Position numbers and translations under genes: made by a program. A stretch of 64,000 bases of DNA from Watersipora subatra (taxonomy: Eukaryota; Bryozoa; Gymnolaemata; Cheilostomatida; Watersiporidae), in contig NC_088711.1 in NCBI RefSeq assembly GCF_963576615.1, positions 22,228,182 to 22,292,181 of the forward strand. The letters run 5' to 3'. This document shows positions 12,401-24,300 of this stretch, piece after piece (positions within the stretch are counted from its first letter, which is position 1; each line of letters begins with the position of its first letter). A model generated the notes under the pieces. The model saw only the letters and a list, made by a program, of their open reading frames with translations. It was not told the origin of the DNA and did not search any database.

Positions 12401-15192
12401 ATATCAGATATACAAGTACTTTATCTGGCAAATTATGTACAGGGTAGCAATCATTTAGCGGTGGTTAGAACAGCTCTATGGGTTGTTTTATTGGTTATTT
12501 GAGAGACATCGACAATAGTACAGATGAAGTGAGACTAAAAACCACCATTTTATAAATAGTGCCTTAAAAAAGATTGTTTAAAGTAAATGTAGATGCATTA
12601 TAAGACGCAATACAATATACACAAAGAATCAAAATGCAGTTTTGAAATTAGCTACTAATAATCTCCAACTAGCTCCAGATAATTGCTGGAATATTATATA
12701 AATTTAATAAAATACATGTTTTTTGTCTCTTGTTCCTGTGACTTGTAATGACTCTGTCCTTTATCCAATAGTTTGGTTGCGTTTTACCTTGACCTGTTGA
12801 GATATATTATCTGCTGTCGTACAGGAAGAAGGTGATCTAGACTTCTTTGACATGGTGCTAAGAATTGGTGAAAATGATGCCAAAAGAGACATGCGCAAGT
12901 TTCTTGAAGACAATGGAGTAGCTTCTAATACCTTCAAATGGACGAGTTGTGAGTGGAGAATTCAATTACTCTCATTGCTTGGTTAGACAGTGAGTGGTAT
13001 AATGGCAGGGCTCAACCTCTCCAGTTTGTTACCTTTATTAAATTCTTATAGCATCTACTTAGTCTCAGAGTCATCATTTTGACAATGGTCAGTAATTAGT
13101 AAAAGTTGACCTAGTAGTCCACAATAATTTACATACAGTCAGTAGTCTTTGGTCAGTACTCCACAGTAGTCTATGATCAGTACCCCACAGTAGTTTATGG
13201 TCAGTACTCCACAGTAGTTTATAGTCAGTACTCCACAGTAGTCTATGATCAGTAGTTCACGGTAGTTTCTAGTCAGTAGTCCATAGTAGTTTATGGTCAG
13301 TACTCCACAGTAGTTTATGGTCAGTACTCCACAGTAGTTTATGGTCAGTAGTCCACAGTAGTTTATGGTCAGTACTCCACAGTATATGGTCAGTACTCCA
13401 CAGTAGTTTATGGTCAGTAGTCCACAGTAGTTTATGGTCAGTACTCCACAGTATATGGTCAGTACTCCACAGTAGTTTATAGTCAGTAGTCCACAGTAGT
13501 TTATAGTCAGTAGTCCACAGTAGTCTATGGTCAGTAATCCACAGTCGTCTATGATCAGTACTCCACAGTAGTCTATGGTCAGTACTCCACAGTAGTCTAT
13601 GTTTAGTACTCCACAATAGTTTATGGTCAGTAGTCCACAGTAGTTTATGATCAGTAGTCCACGGTAGTCTATGGTCAGTACTCCACAGTAGTCTATGATC
13701 AGTACTCCACAGTAGTTTATGGTCGGTACTCCACAGTAGTTTATAGTCAGTAGTCCACAGTAGTCTATGGTCAGTAATCCACAGTTGTCTATGGTCAGTA
13801 CTCCACAGTAGTTTATGGTCGTTACTTCACCGTAGTTTATGGTCTGTAGTCCACAGTAGTTTATAGTCAGTATTTCGCACTAGTTTATGGTCAGTAGTCC
13901 ACCATAGTTTATAGTCAGTAGTCCACAGTAGTTTATGGTCAGTATTTCAAAGTAGTTTATGGTCAGTACTCCACAGTAGTTTATGGTCAGTATTCTATAA
14001 TAGTTTATGGTCAGTACTCCACAGTAGTTTATAGTCAGTAGTCCACAGTAGTTTATGGTCAGTATTTCAAAGTAGTTTATGGTCAGTACTCCACAGTAGT
14101 TTATGGTCAGTATTCTATAATAGTTTATGGTCAGTACTCCACAGTAGTTTATAGTCAGTAGTCCACAGTAGTTTATGATCAGTACTCCACAGTAGTCTAT
14201 GGTCAGTACTCCACAGTAGTTTATGGTCAGTACACCACAGTAGTCTATGGTCGGTACTCCACAGTAGTTTAGGATCAGTAGTCCACAGTAGTCTATGGTC
14301 AGTACTCCACAGTAGTTTATAGTCAGTACTCCACAGTAGTCTATGGTCGTTACTCCACAGTAGGTTATGGTCAATACTCCACAGTAGTTTATAGTCAGTA
14401 GGCCCTACTAGTTTATGGTCAGTACTCCACAGTAGTTTATGGTCAATACTCCACAGTAGTTTATAGTCAGTAGGCCCTACTAGTTTATGGTCAGTACTCC
14501 ACAGTAGTTTATGGTCAGTAGACTTTCAGCCAGCACAATGTAAGGGTTGTCATTACTCCGCTATTCATTACCTTCCCTTAGTCACTGTATTCTCATATAT
14601 AAATTTTACAGTTGATTTTCAAGAAAGAATTTACTAATAATGCATCTTTTCATTTACAGTTGTTGGTCTTTTTATTCATCCTCCTATCTACTGTGAAACG
14701 TTCCATTTCATTACAATATTATAAATGTGCAGATAGACTGGTGCTGTACTTGTTTCTAGTCATTTGTTTCTTTTTGTGTTTTAAGGTGACGACTGTAGGA
14801 TTTACTGTAAGGCTTTTAATTGCGCCTCTAACACCAGTGTAAATGAGTCTACAGAAAGCAAGACATCCATATCTTATCCCAACATTTATCAGCTGTCTAG
14901 CTAGCACTAAAAGACTTGGTCAATCAAATGCAGCACTTTCTTTAAAATAAACAACTGTTTCATTGTAGATAAAAACAAACTGGCTAGTATCTTGGGAGAC
15001 TTTGAGGGAATACCGAAATCTATAGCAGACTCGGACCTTGCCAGCCCGGCATCACTCAAACAACTCCAGGATGTATTCAAGAACCAGCAACTTTTCCAGA
15101 GCTGTGTACGCCAGTTGTCAGCAATGATAGACGCTGCCTGCTACAGAACCTCTACTCCTGATGAGTCAAAAGTCAGCGCTCTCACGTGCTGA
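437..15192 (+). CDS. Gene A: secreted WSC-domain protein, 5' end outside the window
   Basis: Assembled from exons at 437-569, 756-907, about 2133-2268, 3025-3231, 4122-4273, 7435-7582, 8598-8804, 10656-10801, 12825-12948 and 14969-15192 (TGA stop). The first exon is the second half of a WSC domain (CVCGSERAYQQLG). The next two form a complete WSC domain with the hallmark GGALANSVYST. WSC domains are Cys-rich putative carbohydrate-binding modules of secreted and surface proteins. The remaining seven exons encode a mainly helical C-terminal region with a few conserved Cys that I do not recognise; the last residue before the stop is Cys. Exon lengths and phases match gene B exon by exon (207/207, 148/148, 124/124 and 224/224 nt). 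The signal peptide and first half-WSC exon must lie to the left. The third exon lacks an in-frame acceptor at the expected place (see findings). The exon chain is well supported; the function is inferred only as extracellular. Confidence 0.8.
2518..2775 (+). repeat. CT-rich microsatellite in gene A intron 3
   Basis: Imperfect (CT)n/(CTTT)n tract on the plus strand. It produces a spurious Ser/Leu-rich open frame. It lies 250-500 bp upstream of the acceptor of the exon at 3025. Confidence 0.95.
4296..6465 (+). repeat. 14-bp minisatellite (CTACTGACTCTCAG) filling gene A intron 5
   Basis: About 2.2 kb of an imperfect 14-bp unit, roughly 150 copies, beginning within 25 bp of the exon donor at 4274. 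The unit joins a branch-point-like CTGAC to an acceptor-like CTCAG. Variants lose TCTC (ACTCAACTACTG) or change the last bases (CTCAA, CTCAT). A 606-bp higher-order duplication is visible through the rare variant GACTTTCAGCAACTGAC at 5111 and 5717. The matching intron of gene B (24632-25366) has no such array. Confidence 0.97.
6866..7095 (+). repeat. Degenerate CT/CTAT simple repeat in gene A intron 5
   Basis: Pyrimidine-rich sequence with recurring CTCTATCT and CTTGCTATCT words. It ends about 340 bp before the acceptor of the exon at 7435. The open frame across it is a composition artefact. Confidence 0.85.
8170..8380 (+). mobile_element. tRNA-derived SINE in gene A intron 6
   Basis: Pol III-type internal promoter parts are visible: an A-box-like TAGTTGGTGCGGTTG near 8245 and a near-consensus B box GAGTTCGAATCC at 8292-8303, followed by a non-tRNA tail. 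It resembles the element at 23520-23745, including CTGGCAGTTTAGTGCG versus CTGGCAGTTCCGTGCG at the left edge and TATAGTAAAGA at the right. Confidence 0.65.
9040..9922. mobile_element. Foldback DNA element (long TIR, TTAA-flanked) in gene A intron 7
   Basis: An 883-bp element flanked by TTAA at 9036-9039 and 9923-9926. The ends are inverted copies of more than 100 bp: GTTGACTTGCAACAAAATT on the left and AATTTTGTTGCAAGTCAAC on the right. It has no intact transposase frame, so it is non-autonomous. It is related along its length to 18779-19686. TTAA targets suggest a piggyBac-type mobiliser, but the ends lack the usual CCC. Confidence 0.8.
10195..10445 (+). repeat. 34-36-bp minisatellite upstream of a gene A exon
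   Basis: About seven diverged copies built on GACAGACAGTGTCAGTAACATGTCAGCTGTG-like words, with GTGTCAGTAACATGTC as the most constant part. It lies in intron 7, 210 bp before the acceptor at 10655. Confidence 0.85.
13085..14520 (+). repeat. 24-bp minisatellite in the last intron of gene A
   Basis: Roughly 58 imperfect copies of a 24-bp unit (TAGTTTATGGTCAGTA plus CTCCACAG). The unit is eight codons long, which creates long spurious minus-strand frames rich in LLWSTDHK or INYCGVLT. A 120-bp higher-order duplication containing AGTATTTCAAAGTAG and TATTCTATAATAG is seen at 13928-14047 and 14048-14167. Gene B has no array in the matching intron. Confidence 0.95.
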
Positions 15193-16160
15193 TTCTCTTC
15201 GTTACATAGTAGCTGAAGGACTGGAGACCCCTCTTACAAATACCTTGTGTTCCGTGAGCTTCTAGAAACTGTGATTAGTTTTTTTAATGAGAACTTGTTG
15301 TGATTGGCCAATTTCATATGATGTGTATGCTATTTATGAGCTGGGGCAATCTTTATAAATACATTATTCTCTATTATATTCCCTTTATACAATATATGGT
15401 TTGCACTCTCTTTCCTCAACAACACTAGTCACAAAGTTTTAGTTGTGGTTTATCCACCATACTGGTATCCTGTACATGTTCCTATGTGCCATAACACTTT
15501 ACTCTCATACCACTTTCACTACACCTGCTACCTGTTGTCTTTAGGAAAAGCTTTTGTCTCATACCACATTCACTACACCTGCTACCTGTTGTCTTTCGAA
15601 AAAGCTTTTGTCCTTATTTAGGTGGCTCTGGCCTCTTTGTTGCAAGAGATAGGCTGTGGCTATTGGCCTATTACTACATTTTTACAAGTATCATTATTTT
15701 TATTAAATTTATTAAATTGCGCAGCGTGTGACTGCTAAGGATATTACATACCTATGACATCTCAAACATCTTAAACTGTCTGGGCTACTTTATGTATGTA
15801 GTAAACCAACATGACATACCACTATATGGCTACGCATCTTATGATGTGACTCATCTCTACAGCTATATATTAATAGAAATTCCCCTGTCATACAGCCCAC
15901 GACCTGATAATGGAATAAGTGATAATGGAAAAAAAAATGGCAGTGCTGGTTGTTGAAAAAGTAGTTGTCAGCAGGAATTGGCAGAGTATAGTGTAAATGA
16001 AAGTTGTTCGAGATGACATAAAATGAATTTGAGGGAGCACGACTTCAAAAAGGAGCAAATAACAATTTCAACAAATATAGATAAGTTAGATAAGTTCAGC
16101 GTTCTGTTAAAGGTCACGCAATCTAGTCTCCTCTCTGTTATGTTGTAGGATTTGGTCATT
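15193..16160. other. 3' flank of gene A with a 54-bp tandem duplication
   Basis: This presumably contains the gene A 3' UTR. The only clear structure is two 54-bp copies at 15505-15558 and 15559-15612 (TCATACCAC, then CACTACACCTGCTACCTG, ending AAAGCTTTTGTC). No coding exon was recognised. Confidence 0.6.
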
Positions 16161-16164
16161 GATA

Positions 16165-16660
16165 GCTAATCGAGTGATGCGCTTCCTAGCGAAATTGTTA
16201 ACAAGTAAGTCATTAATGTTTCGAACTCGAGAGAGAGAGCAACAAACGATATTCCAGTGGTCATTTCGTGGTGTCCTATATCAATGACAGCCTTAGCCAT
16301 GGTAAGACCTTGACTCTTGTGTATTGTCAAACCCTATGCTAGATCGAGAGGAATGCCTGTGCGACTAAGAGTGGCATGGCTAGCAGTCCAAGTATGTTAG
16401 ATAGGTGTAACTAGAAAACTGTTGGGGTGTTCGGGAAGAAACGTTAAACTAGTGTAATCCGGAAATATGCAGACAATGAAAGCGGGTAATGCAGGTGGAC
16501 CTTGATTTGCACAGTGTATAATACGCAAGACAGTACCAATTGAACCATTGACTAATCCCTTCTCAACCCAAAGATTTGCTCTAAGCATAACTCGCGAACC
16601 GACTGATAGAAATCCAGTGCGTTGAAGACCGCATGCAAGATTAGAAGATGCCAAGTGAGC
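16165..16660 (-). pseudogene. PIF1-like helicase fragment (Helitron-type), broken
   Basis: Read on the minus strand in one frame, this encodes the C-terminal part of a PIF1/RRM3-family helicase: GSRVMLRANLWVEKGLVNGS near 16600, then LTIHKSQGLTMAKAV near 16310 and FVALSRVRNINDLL near 16230. The last two are helicase motifs V and VI. Two in-frame stops interrupt it, one after LVTPI near 16397 and one inside LA*GLTIHKS. No N-terminal Walker A region is present. PIF1 helicases spread in genomes mainly as Helitron parts, so a dead Helitron fragment is the likeliest origin. Confidence 0.8.
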
Positions 16661-17044
16661 ATTGCGGCCAGCGTGTTTTGATTTAATCTACTTTACACCT
16701 AATCTACTACTATCTCAAACCTATGTTTTACAACAATAAAATAAATATTAATTAAAGCTGTAGGCCTAACCTACTGTAATGTATGTAATTTAACAACAAC
16801 AATAAGGAAATATGTTTATTATAACTCTGAAATGCAAAAGTAGAAGTTAAATGGCAAGCTACTGTGTACTATACACAGTTTGAAAGTTGGTTGTGTTGAA
16901 TGTAGAATGGTTTTGATAGCGATCTTTAACAGAAAGCAAGTATGAGCGTTTACGCGTCTGGAAGTTTTCAGCAAACTGGAGCAAAATAAAAAAATGTTCT
17001 CGTCATAAAGGGGCATTGTAGTTCGGCCCTAGCTTGTACATAAG

Positions 17045-17675
17045 TTGTAAAGAATTTCGGCTAAAATGACAAACGAGCGGAGCAAAGTTTGAGAGTTTTT
17101 ATGATAAATGCATGTGCACACAACTTACGAAAATTATTCATCAACAACGTCGCAAACCCTTGTATCGAAATATCATCAACAAATTTAACAATTATTTTGT
17201 AGAGCCGTTAAAGTATAATAGCGATACAAAACACATATAAACCTATTTAAATATGTTACCAAGTCTTTGAAAGGTTACCGCAATATCTTAAAACTAACCC
17301 ATATGATCGGATTATACATAAATAGACAGATTAATTCGGCCGAAAATTGCCACAAAACGCTTAAAAAGCTTGGTTTAATAATAGTTAAGACCAGCCTACA
17401 ATACGCCAATAAAGCCGTGCGACAGATAGTAGAACTACATGTATTTAGCAGTGCGCATTTCATGAGAAAACCGTGGTCATTTCACCAGTCTATGGGCATT
17501 GTTTACTTGTAATCAAATTTATTCGAAGGTTTCTGTAATAAATGTAGACCATTTGAGGCATAGACCGATTTACAGGTACGATATTGTGGTACACAGTTTA
17601 TCAGCCTATGTTTTTTTGTCCAATCACCGAAGGTTTCATTAAATTATTTAAAACATTAGCCGAAATTCTTTACAA
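17045..17675. mobile_element. Foldback element with a 20-bp perfect terminal inverted repeat
   Basis: TTGTAAAGAATTTCGGCTAA at 17045-17064 is the exact reverse complement of 17656-17675, giving a 631-bp unit with no credible coding content. A CT-rich tract (17676-17752) abuts the right end. Target-site duplication is unclear, so its class is unknown. Confidence 0.6.
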
Positions 17676-17752
17676 TTTCTCTTTCTATCCCTCTCTCCCT
17701 CTCTCTCTCCCTCTCTCATCCTCTCTTTCTCCCTCTCGCCCTCTCTCTCAAA
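17676..17752 (+). repeat. CT-rich microsatellite
   Basis: Pyrimidine tract of repeated CCCTCTCT units directly against the right inverted repeat of the foldback element. Confidence 0.9.
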
Positions 17753-17790
17753 AATCCATGACAGTTTTTGCATAGATTTTGTGTCGCTTT

Positions 17791-17829
17791 GCAGATGGCG
17801 CAAACTTTGTAAAAGTTTGCGCCATCTGC
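17791..17829. repeat. Perfect 18-bp hairpin
   Basis: GCAGATGGCGCAAACTTT at 17791-17808 and its exact reverse complement at 17812-17829 are separated by 3 bases. No T-run or tRNA feature explains it. Confidence 0.9.
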
Positions 17830-18304
17830 AAGGCAGAAGCAGAAAAAATTTGCAAGCTAAAATGAGCTTTGTTGCTCGCAACTTTTTATCGAAAGCTTCA
17901 TGCTTGTGAAATATGGAAACAGCACTTGATTAGGATGCCCTAGAATATGCCATGCAATATATTCCTGTTTAAGCATTTTCATACGTTCTGATTTTTTTTA
18001 GCAGTTCCGAATGCACCGCTATGATTTCTGACGCAAAAATCTTTATATTTTTTTAACAAAGTACTTTTGTTAGTCTGTAAAATGTGAATGTCTATTAAAA
18101 CGCTTATTGCACGGTAACTCTATATGCACACAATCCCAAATCTGCATCATCCGCATCATAGAATCAGTGAATATTAGTCAGCAACCACAACATGTAGATG
18201 ACAAGATAGTCAAGTGGGGCAGCTTGCTATCTACCGTGAGTCTGAGCATCTGGTCAGATAGCGAAGGTATCATGCACTTAACTGGCGAAATGCTTGCCAT
18301 ATGG

Positions 18305-18331
18305 TATAATTGAGGAGCTAACGGCTTCAGT
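18305..18331 (+). promoter_or_regulatory. Candidate core promoter of gene B (TATA plus initiator)
   Basis: TATAAT at 18305-18310 lies 24 bp before an initiator-like TTCAGTC with its A at 18329, about 43 bp upstream of the start ATG at 18372. The spacing suits a TATA/Inr core promoter. The duplicated exon-1 segment at 20221 begins only a few bases downstream of this predicted start site and lacks the TATA box. Confidence 0.4.
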
Positions 18332-18371
18332 CTCTGGAGAACTGTCTCCTCAACTACGAGCAGTTCACAAC

Positions 18372-21300
18372 ATGTACCGTTCAGACATCTATTTCCTGTT
18401 CTTCCTCCTTGCCAGCATTCAAGGTTAGTATTTTCTTACTAATTGAAAGGTAGCAATGCAGACTCATGATTCTGGTGTAGATGCTGGCATAGCAGTCTGT
18501 TCGTCTGCAGATTCATGACTCTGGTGTGGATGTTGCTACAACGGTCTGTACACCTGCAGACTGACTCATGATTCTGGTGTGAATATTGGTACAACAGTCT
18601 GTACACCTGCAGACTTACTCATGATTCTGGTGTGGATGCTGGCATAGCAGTCTGTACGCCTGCAGACTCAAGACTCTGGTGTGGTTGTTGCCACAACAGT
18701 CTATCTGTCTACTTGAATATACAAGATATTTTGATGTTTTTATTCGTATATAGTAACATTTTTAAGCAGTGACTTTAAAGGTTGATTTGCAACAAAATTT
18801 ACATTACAGTTATTTGGTATCAAAAGGTTACCCATGTCTTACTCTGCTGTGTGGTAGGTGCAAAATATGTAGAAATGTGATTACAAGCTCTTAAAAGCTC
18901 AAACACTAGCAGTTAATCAGAGCCATCACGAAAATGCCTTAGGTTGGAATCCCTTTATTTCGATGACGTACTCAACTCAAAGTAATTATTGTTGTGACAC
19001 GTGATGATATCACGTAAATTGAAAGGCCAATAAAAGGCTCAATATAAACTGTCTTCTAGCACTAGTTTATGACAAACACTTCCGGTTTTACCGAAAAGCC
19101 CTTATCAAATATAAATGCTCACTACTTTTCAGTTTCGTTTCAGCTAGGTCTAATCATCTAGGCGTAATTTGATCATGTGACCCATACTTCTTGCCAAATG
19201 GCTCGAACAATTTCTGCAGCATTTTTCGACTATCACATGTGACCAACAGGCTCCTCATGTTTATCAGAGAATGATATGCACTCTTTCGAGCTAAGATTAA
19301 AAAATTAAAATAATTTTAGGCTAGGTTTTGAGATATCAGTGCTCAAAGTGACAGCATTACAATGATGATGAAATAGATGCGTAAGGACAATAGACATGGT
19401 TTTTTTAATGTGTGAAGTATATTTGTGAAAATATTTCGACGAATGAGCTTGCATGAAAGTGTAAACAGAAGCACATCTGTTCAACTACGTTCCATTTGAT
19501 CCGTTTTTGAGAGGGATTCCAACTTGCGGCGTTTTTGTGATGACTGCAATTAACTGTTCGTTTTTGAGCTTTTAAGAGCTTGTAATCATATTTCCAAATA
19601 TTTGCACCTACAACACAACAGAGTAAAACATGGTGAATCTTTTGATACCAAATAACTGTAATATGAATTTTGTTGCAAGTCAACCTTCAAGGTTTCACTT
19701 CATAATAAGGTCAATAGGCTCCCGGAGCCCATAAAATCAGAAGGGCATAGCAGTCGACTGAATAGTTTTGGTCATCAGTTATGTAATAGTAGAACTAATA
19801 TATGTAGTGAGAACTGTTAACAGTGTTGTTACTATGTTCTTATTCAACAGAAGTGCGTAGCAGGACATTCTCTGGTTGCTTCATGCAGCCAGCCAATGCT
19901 ACAAAACATCCTCATACATCCTCCCTTGGCTTTGGCTATAAGATTGGCTTGAGTGTCGGCCATGACACTGTTCAGAAATGCATCGATCACTGCACTCTCG
20001 AGTCGATAAAATACGCAGTTGTTGAAACAGTGAGTCCTATCTAAAATATATTTCTCTAGCTGATATAAGGACATATATATTTTTTATAAACTAATATATT
20101 ACCCATCTCATTGATAAAACTTTGGCTTCTACAACAATAATACAGCAAGTTCTTATGAGTAGATGGCAGTTGATAAATTTTAGTTGACCAAAAATCTCTT
20201 ACCGCTGTTATTGCCACGTGGAGAACTGTCCACTCAACTACGAGCAGTTCACAGTATGTACCATTCTGACATTTATTACATGTTCTTATTTGCTAGCATT
20301 CAAGGTTAGTATTTTTTCACTAGTTGAAAGCTAGCAATGAGGACTTATGACTCTGTTGAGGATGTTGGCACCGCAGTCTGTACGTCTGCAGACATTGATA
20401 TATACCTAACTACTATCCTAACAGAAATAGCAAGCGGATATGAGTATAGCTATTCACTCTTTGGACGATTGCTCTGTTATGACCGATTATACAAGAGCAG
20501 TGATAATTGCCATCCTATATTATTATCAGCATACAGTTATTATATAAGCAGTAAAAATGCTATTTTGAAGTTTCTTCCTGTGACTTTTATAGTTCATCAT
20601 CTTTTAGTATGCAATGATGATTATTTTCCAGGAAGGAACGGAGTTATTTTGCTATTGTGGTTCTGAGAGAGCATTTAAGAGATTGGGGACACCGTTTGCT
20701 ATAGACCCTAGTACTCCCTGCCACAATAGCCTCTGGTCTTTAATTACTTATGTAGCTCAAGGTTAGTCGTTTGCTATAGACCCTTGTACTCCCTGTCACA
20801 ATAGCCTCTGGTCTTTAATTACTTATGTAGCTACCGGTTAGTCGTTTGCTATAGACCCTAGTACTCCCTGCTACAATAGCCTCTGGTCTTTAATTACTTA
20901 TGTAGCTCAAGGTTGGTGAAAACGATTGGATTAGATTTTATTATGTGTTGAGATTTCTTAGATGTCTTGCGGATAGACCTCTTTTCTGTTGAATTCATAG
21001 TGAGTCTGTGGTGTGGTATAACTGATGTAGTGTTTTATTCAATGCTTTTGTGCCTATATCCGGACTGTTACATCTGAAGGTGAGGGCATGCAAGTAAAAA
21101 TAGCTTGTCATCATTTGCTACAGGCGATGTTAGCTCGCAGTATATTGGCTGCTACAATGAAGTCTCTGACCCATTAAACATGGCTTCAAATGCGAACAAA
21201 TGGATAGATTGGTGGGATATGTCACCCGCCAAATGTATCAATTACTGTGCCCTGAATGGAGCATCATACGCAAACCTTAGAGTGAGTCGTTTTCTCTTTT

Positions 21301-24300
21301 ATTTTATGTAGAATTGGAAAGGAAATAACAGCAAAGCGAAGGGCTGCTGTCTTGGATTGTTTGACATACGCATTGTACATTCATATTTGTGTATGCCAAG
21401 TTTGTGAAGATAGATATTCGTAAGAAGAGGTATACAGAATCTGAGATGGAGCCAGCAACCATGTTTTATGTTATTTCTTTGCCAGCAACTTTGCAACTTT
21501 TGTGGTTATCTCTTTCTATTTTTTACCGGTAACTTACTACAGCATATGAGGTTCTGTGTGTTTTTTCTTGATGAGAAACTGCCATTTGGTCTCAGAGGTT
21601 TATAATGATAGCCTTGAAGCGCTCAGGTCATAGATGTCAAGGTCAGAGCGTGGCTCGATGCCAAACTCACTCGATGTGGTTATTTCAGTTATGTATCTGC
21701 CTTGATACTTTTCTTGCAGTGCCATATGATATTTTGAGTTAACAAGACATTAACGATAGACGCAGTCTACAATTTAGAAAACATACCTAAAAGCTTTTAT
21801 GTTTATCATAAATTACTTTAGACCCTCATTTTTCTTGTCATAAAACCTGTCGGTGGGCATATTTGACTGTTTACTCAAAGACACAATTATTCTCTTGTTA
21901 AAAACTTTATATCTCAGCCAATAAACTTGAGGGAATCTCATACAACTTTAATGAAAATATTTTCATAAAACTCATTTTAATGTTCTTGAGTTGTGAGCAC
22001 TGAATATCAGTCAGTACCAGAGTTTCAGTTTAGACCCAGGTTTCATTACAAAAACACAAGTTAAGAGAAGTGACTTTAATTTCTTGTGATATATAGAGAC
22101 CGCTATCGTTAGAGAATCTCTTCTATTGTAGGAAGGAGACGCGTGTACATGTGGATACAGTTATGCTAAGCATGGCCAGGCAGCAGAGGCTTCTTGTGAT
22201 ACGCCATGCACCGGCAGCGCTGGAGAGAGGTGTGGAGGGGCTTTAGTCAACTCTGTATATTCCACCCTTGGTATGTATTTATTTGCACATTATCAAACAC
22301 TAATCTTGTCTATTTGTCTTATCATAAAGATTAGGCAAACAAGTGAAAAGTGCAAAAGAAAGAACAAAGTTTCAGTATAAAAGGAAATTAGCTTATAAAA
22401 GAAACATGGGGACACAATTACAGAAGGTTGGAAAAAACAAAGAACGAGTTATAACAGAATAATTAAGCAAAACAGAAAAAATGGAAAAAATAGATTGAAG
22501 AAAATGCTTTCTTAATTGGTGATTAATTTCTTAATTGTTGATTGACATTCATCAGATGTGAACCGCAATATCTGGCTTTTATGATTTTATCTGCAGCGTA
22601 ATTGTTTGGGCATTCAGCTCTGTGTTTCCTTAAATTATGTTCCGTAATACATTTTTCATTAACATGAAACCTTCGCTTCTGTTGAAACACCCACAGAAGA
22701 GGCAAGTTCATTGCTCAGATGTAATATGTAAATTGCTTGTCTCATATAAATCATAGTTCAGCATTTCAGGAAATCACGGTTCAGCATTCTAGGAAGTCAC
22801 AGTTCAGCGTTTCAAGAAATCCTTAAACCTGTCATGGGTTTTTTTGCCTGAAAAACCTATTCGGACAGCACTCAAAGCATTGTTTTTGCATGCAGTTATA
22901 TGACTGGCCTTAAACGCATGGAACAGCCTTAAAGCCTTAGATAAGATGAGGAAGAGATAATCATCCGAAAGACGTTGTTAGTAAAAATTCAATACTCGTA
23001 TGTCCATTTCCAGATTTGTTAAAGAACCATTATATACACGTCATATTTGTATTTCTTGTGCAGGTCAAGCTGACGCAGTAATGAATCACACTGCACCCAT
23101 CATCCTGAAATCCCAGACATTCCCAGCAGTCCTTGTCCCTCAGACTCAGGAGCTCATGCAAAAAATGCTGAGTATCCAGGAAGAGGTCAAGCTCAAGCTG
23201 CCAATCAAAGACATTGAGATTTTAAAGCAACATTTAGACATGGCAAGCGGATTTATCCAATACATTTTGGGTGAGTTTTTCAGTCCTTGATATCTCCACA
23301 GCACAGAGTTTGCAACAATGATAAATCTTTTGCTTTGAGGCCATCACTAAGCATTTAGCTGGGTGTCTAACCGCAGTTTGTTGTACTGTACAGTTTAGAT
23401 GCTTTTCATAAAAAATTATTTCTATGAATTCATCCAATCTGTCCGAGTTCTGGCATAGCACACATGGGCGAAGTATTAACTAGACCGCGCCCATAGTTTT
23501 GTGTTTTTTACTAATATGCTGGCAGTTCCGTGCGCCATGAGAGTTTGCCATGTGTAATAACTGTGTGCATAATTATTCCATGATGCAGTTAGGTGATCGA
23601 GTGATGCAGTTGGCAGAGCACCTAGTTGGGAATCTGGATATTCGGGTCTGGTTCCTGTGTGTCGCAATCTTTTTTTCTAACACTCTTAGAGAGACTTCGG
23701 ACAGATGGACGGACGGACATACATTTTACTATAGTAAAGACTAGATGAATGTCCGGCTTTGCAAGAGTATTAAAAACAGCTTACAAAGAGTGGCAGATAA
23801 TGTAGTTGCCATTGGCTCATTTGAGTAAGCAAGTATACACATTGCTAAACCTTCTAATAAGAACTGTGAGAGCAAGCTTTAGTGATGTTGCATGTAACGC
23901 AGAGTCACTATGCGTATTTTAACCCAGATAATGATTCATATCGTCTAATGAATCCATTGCAACTCATGCAGCCTAATGGGTTAGCTCATTGCCTTGTGAA
24001 CGGGAGGTTTAGAGATCAAATCTTGTGCGATATGGATTTTTTATTGCCAGATTTTCGTCGCTATCGCCGGACAAACACCAAACGATGATAGACGACGAAG
24101 ACAACTTTTTGAGGTTTATATATATATAGATTATTATATTGAGGTGTATGAAGAATTTCACTGCCGATCAGGTTACCTTGCTATCACCACAAAAAGCAAC
24201 AACTATATTTCATGTTTTAAAAATTTTTTTAAAGTTGACCAGTGATAACTCATTAAGTCTTTCAGGTTTTTTACCCTGATTACCCATCTATAATTCAAGC

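Noticed and set aside
13269-14374. Long minus-strand frames rich in LLWSTDHK and INYCGVLT repeats
   Set aside because: Produced by a 24-bp minisatellite whose unit is a multiple of three; no start context, splice site or homology.
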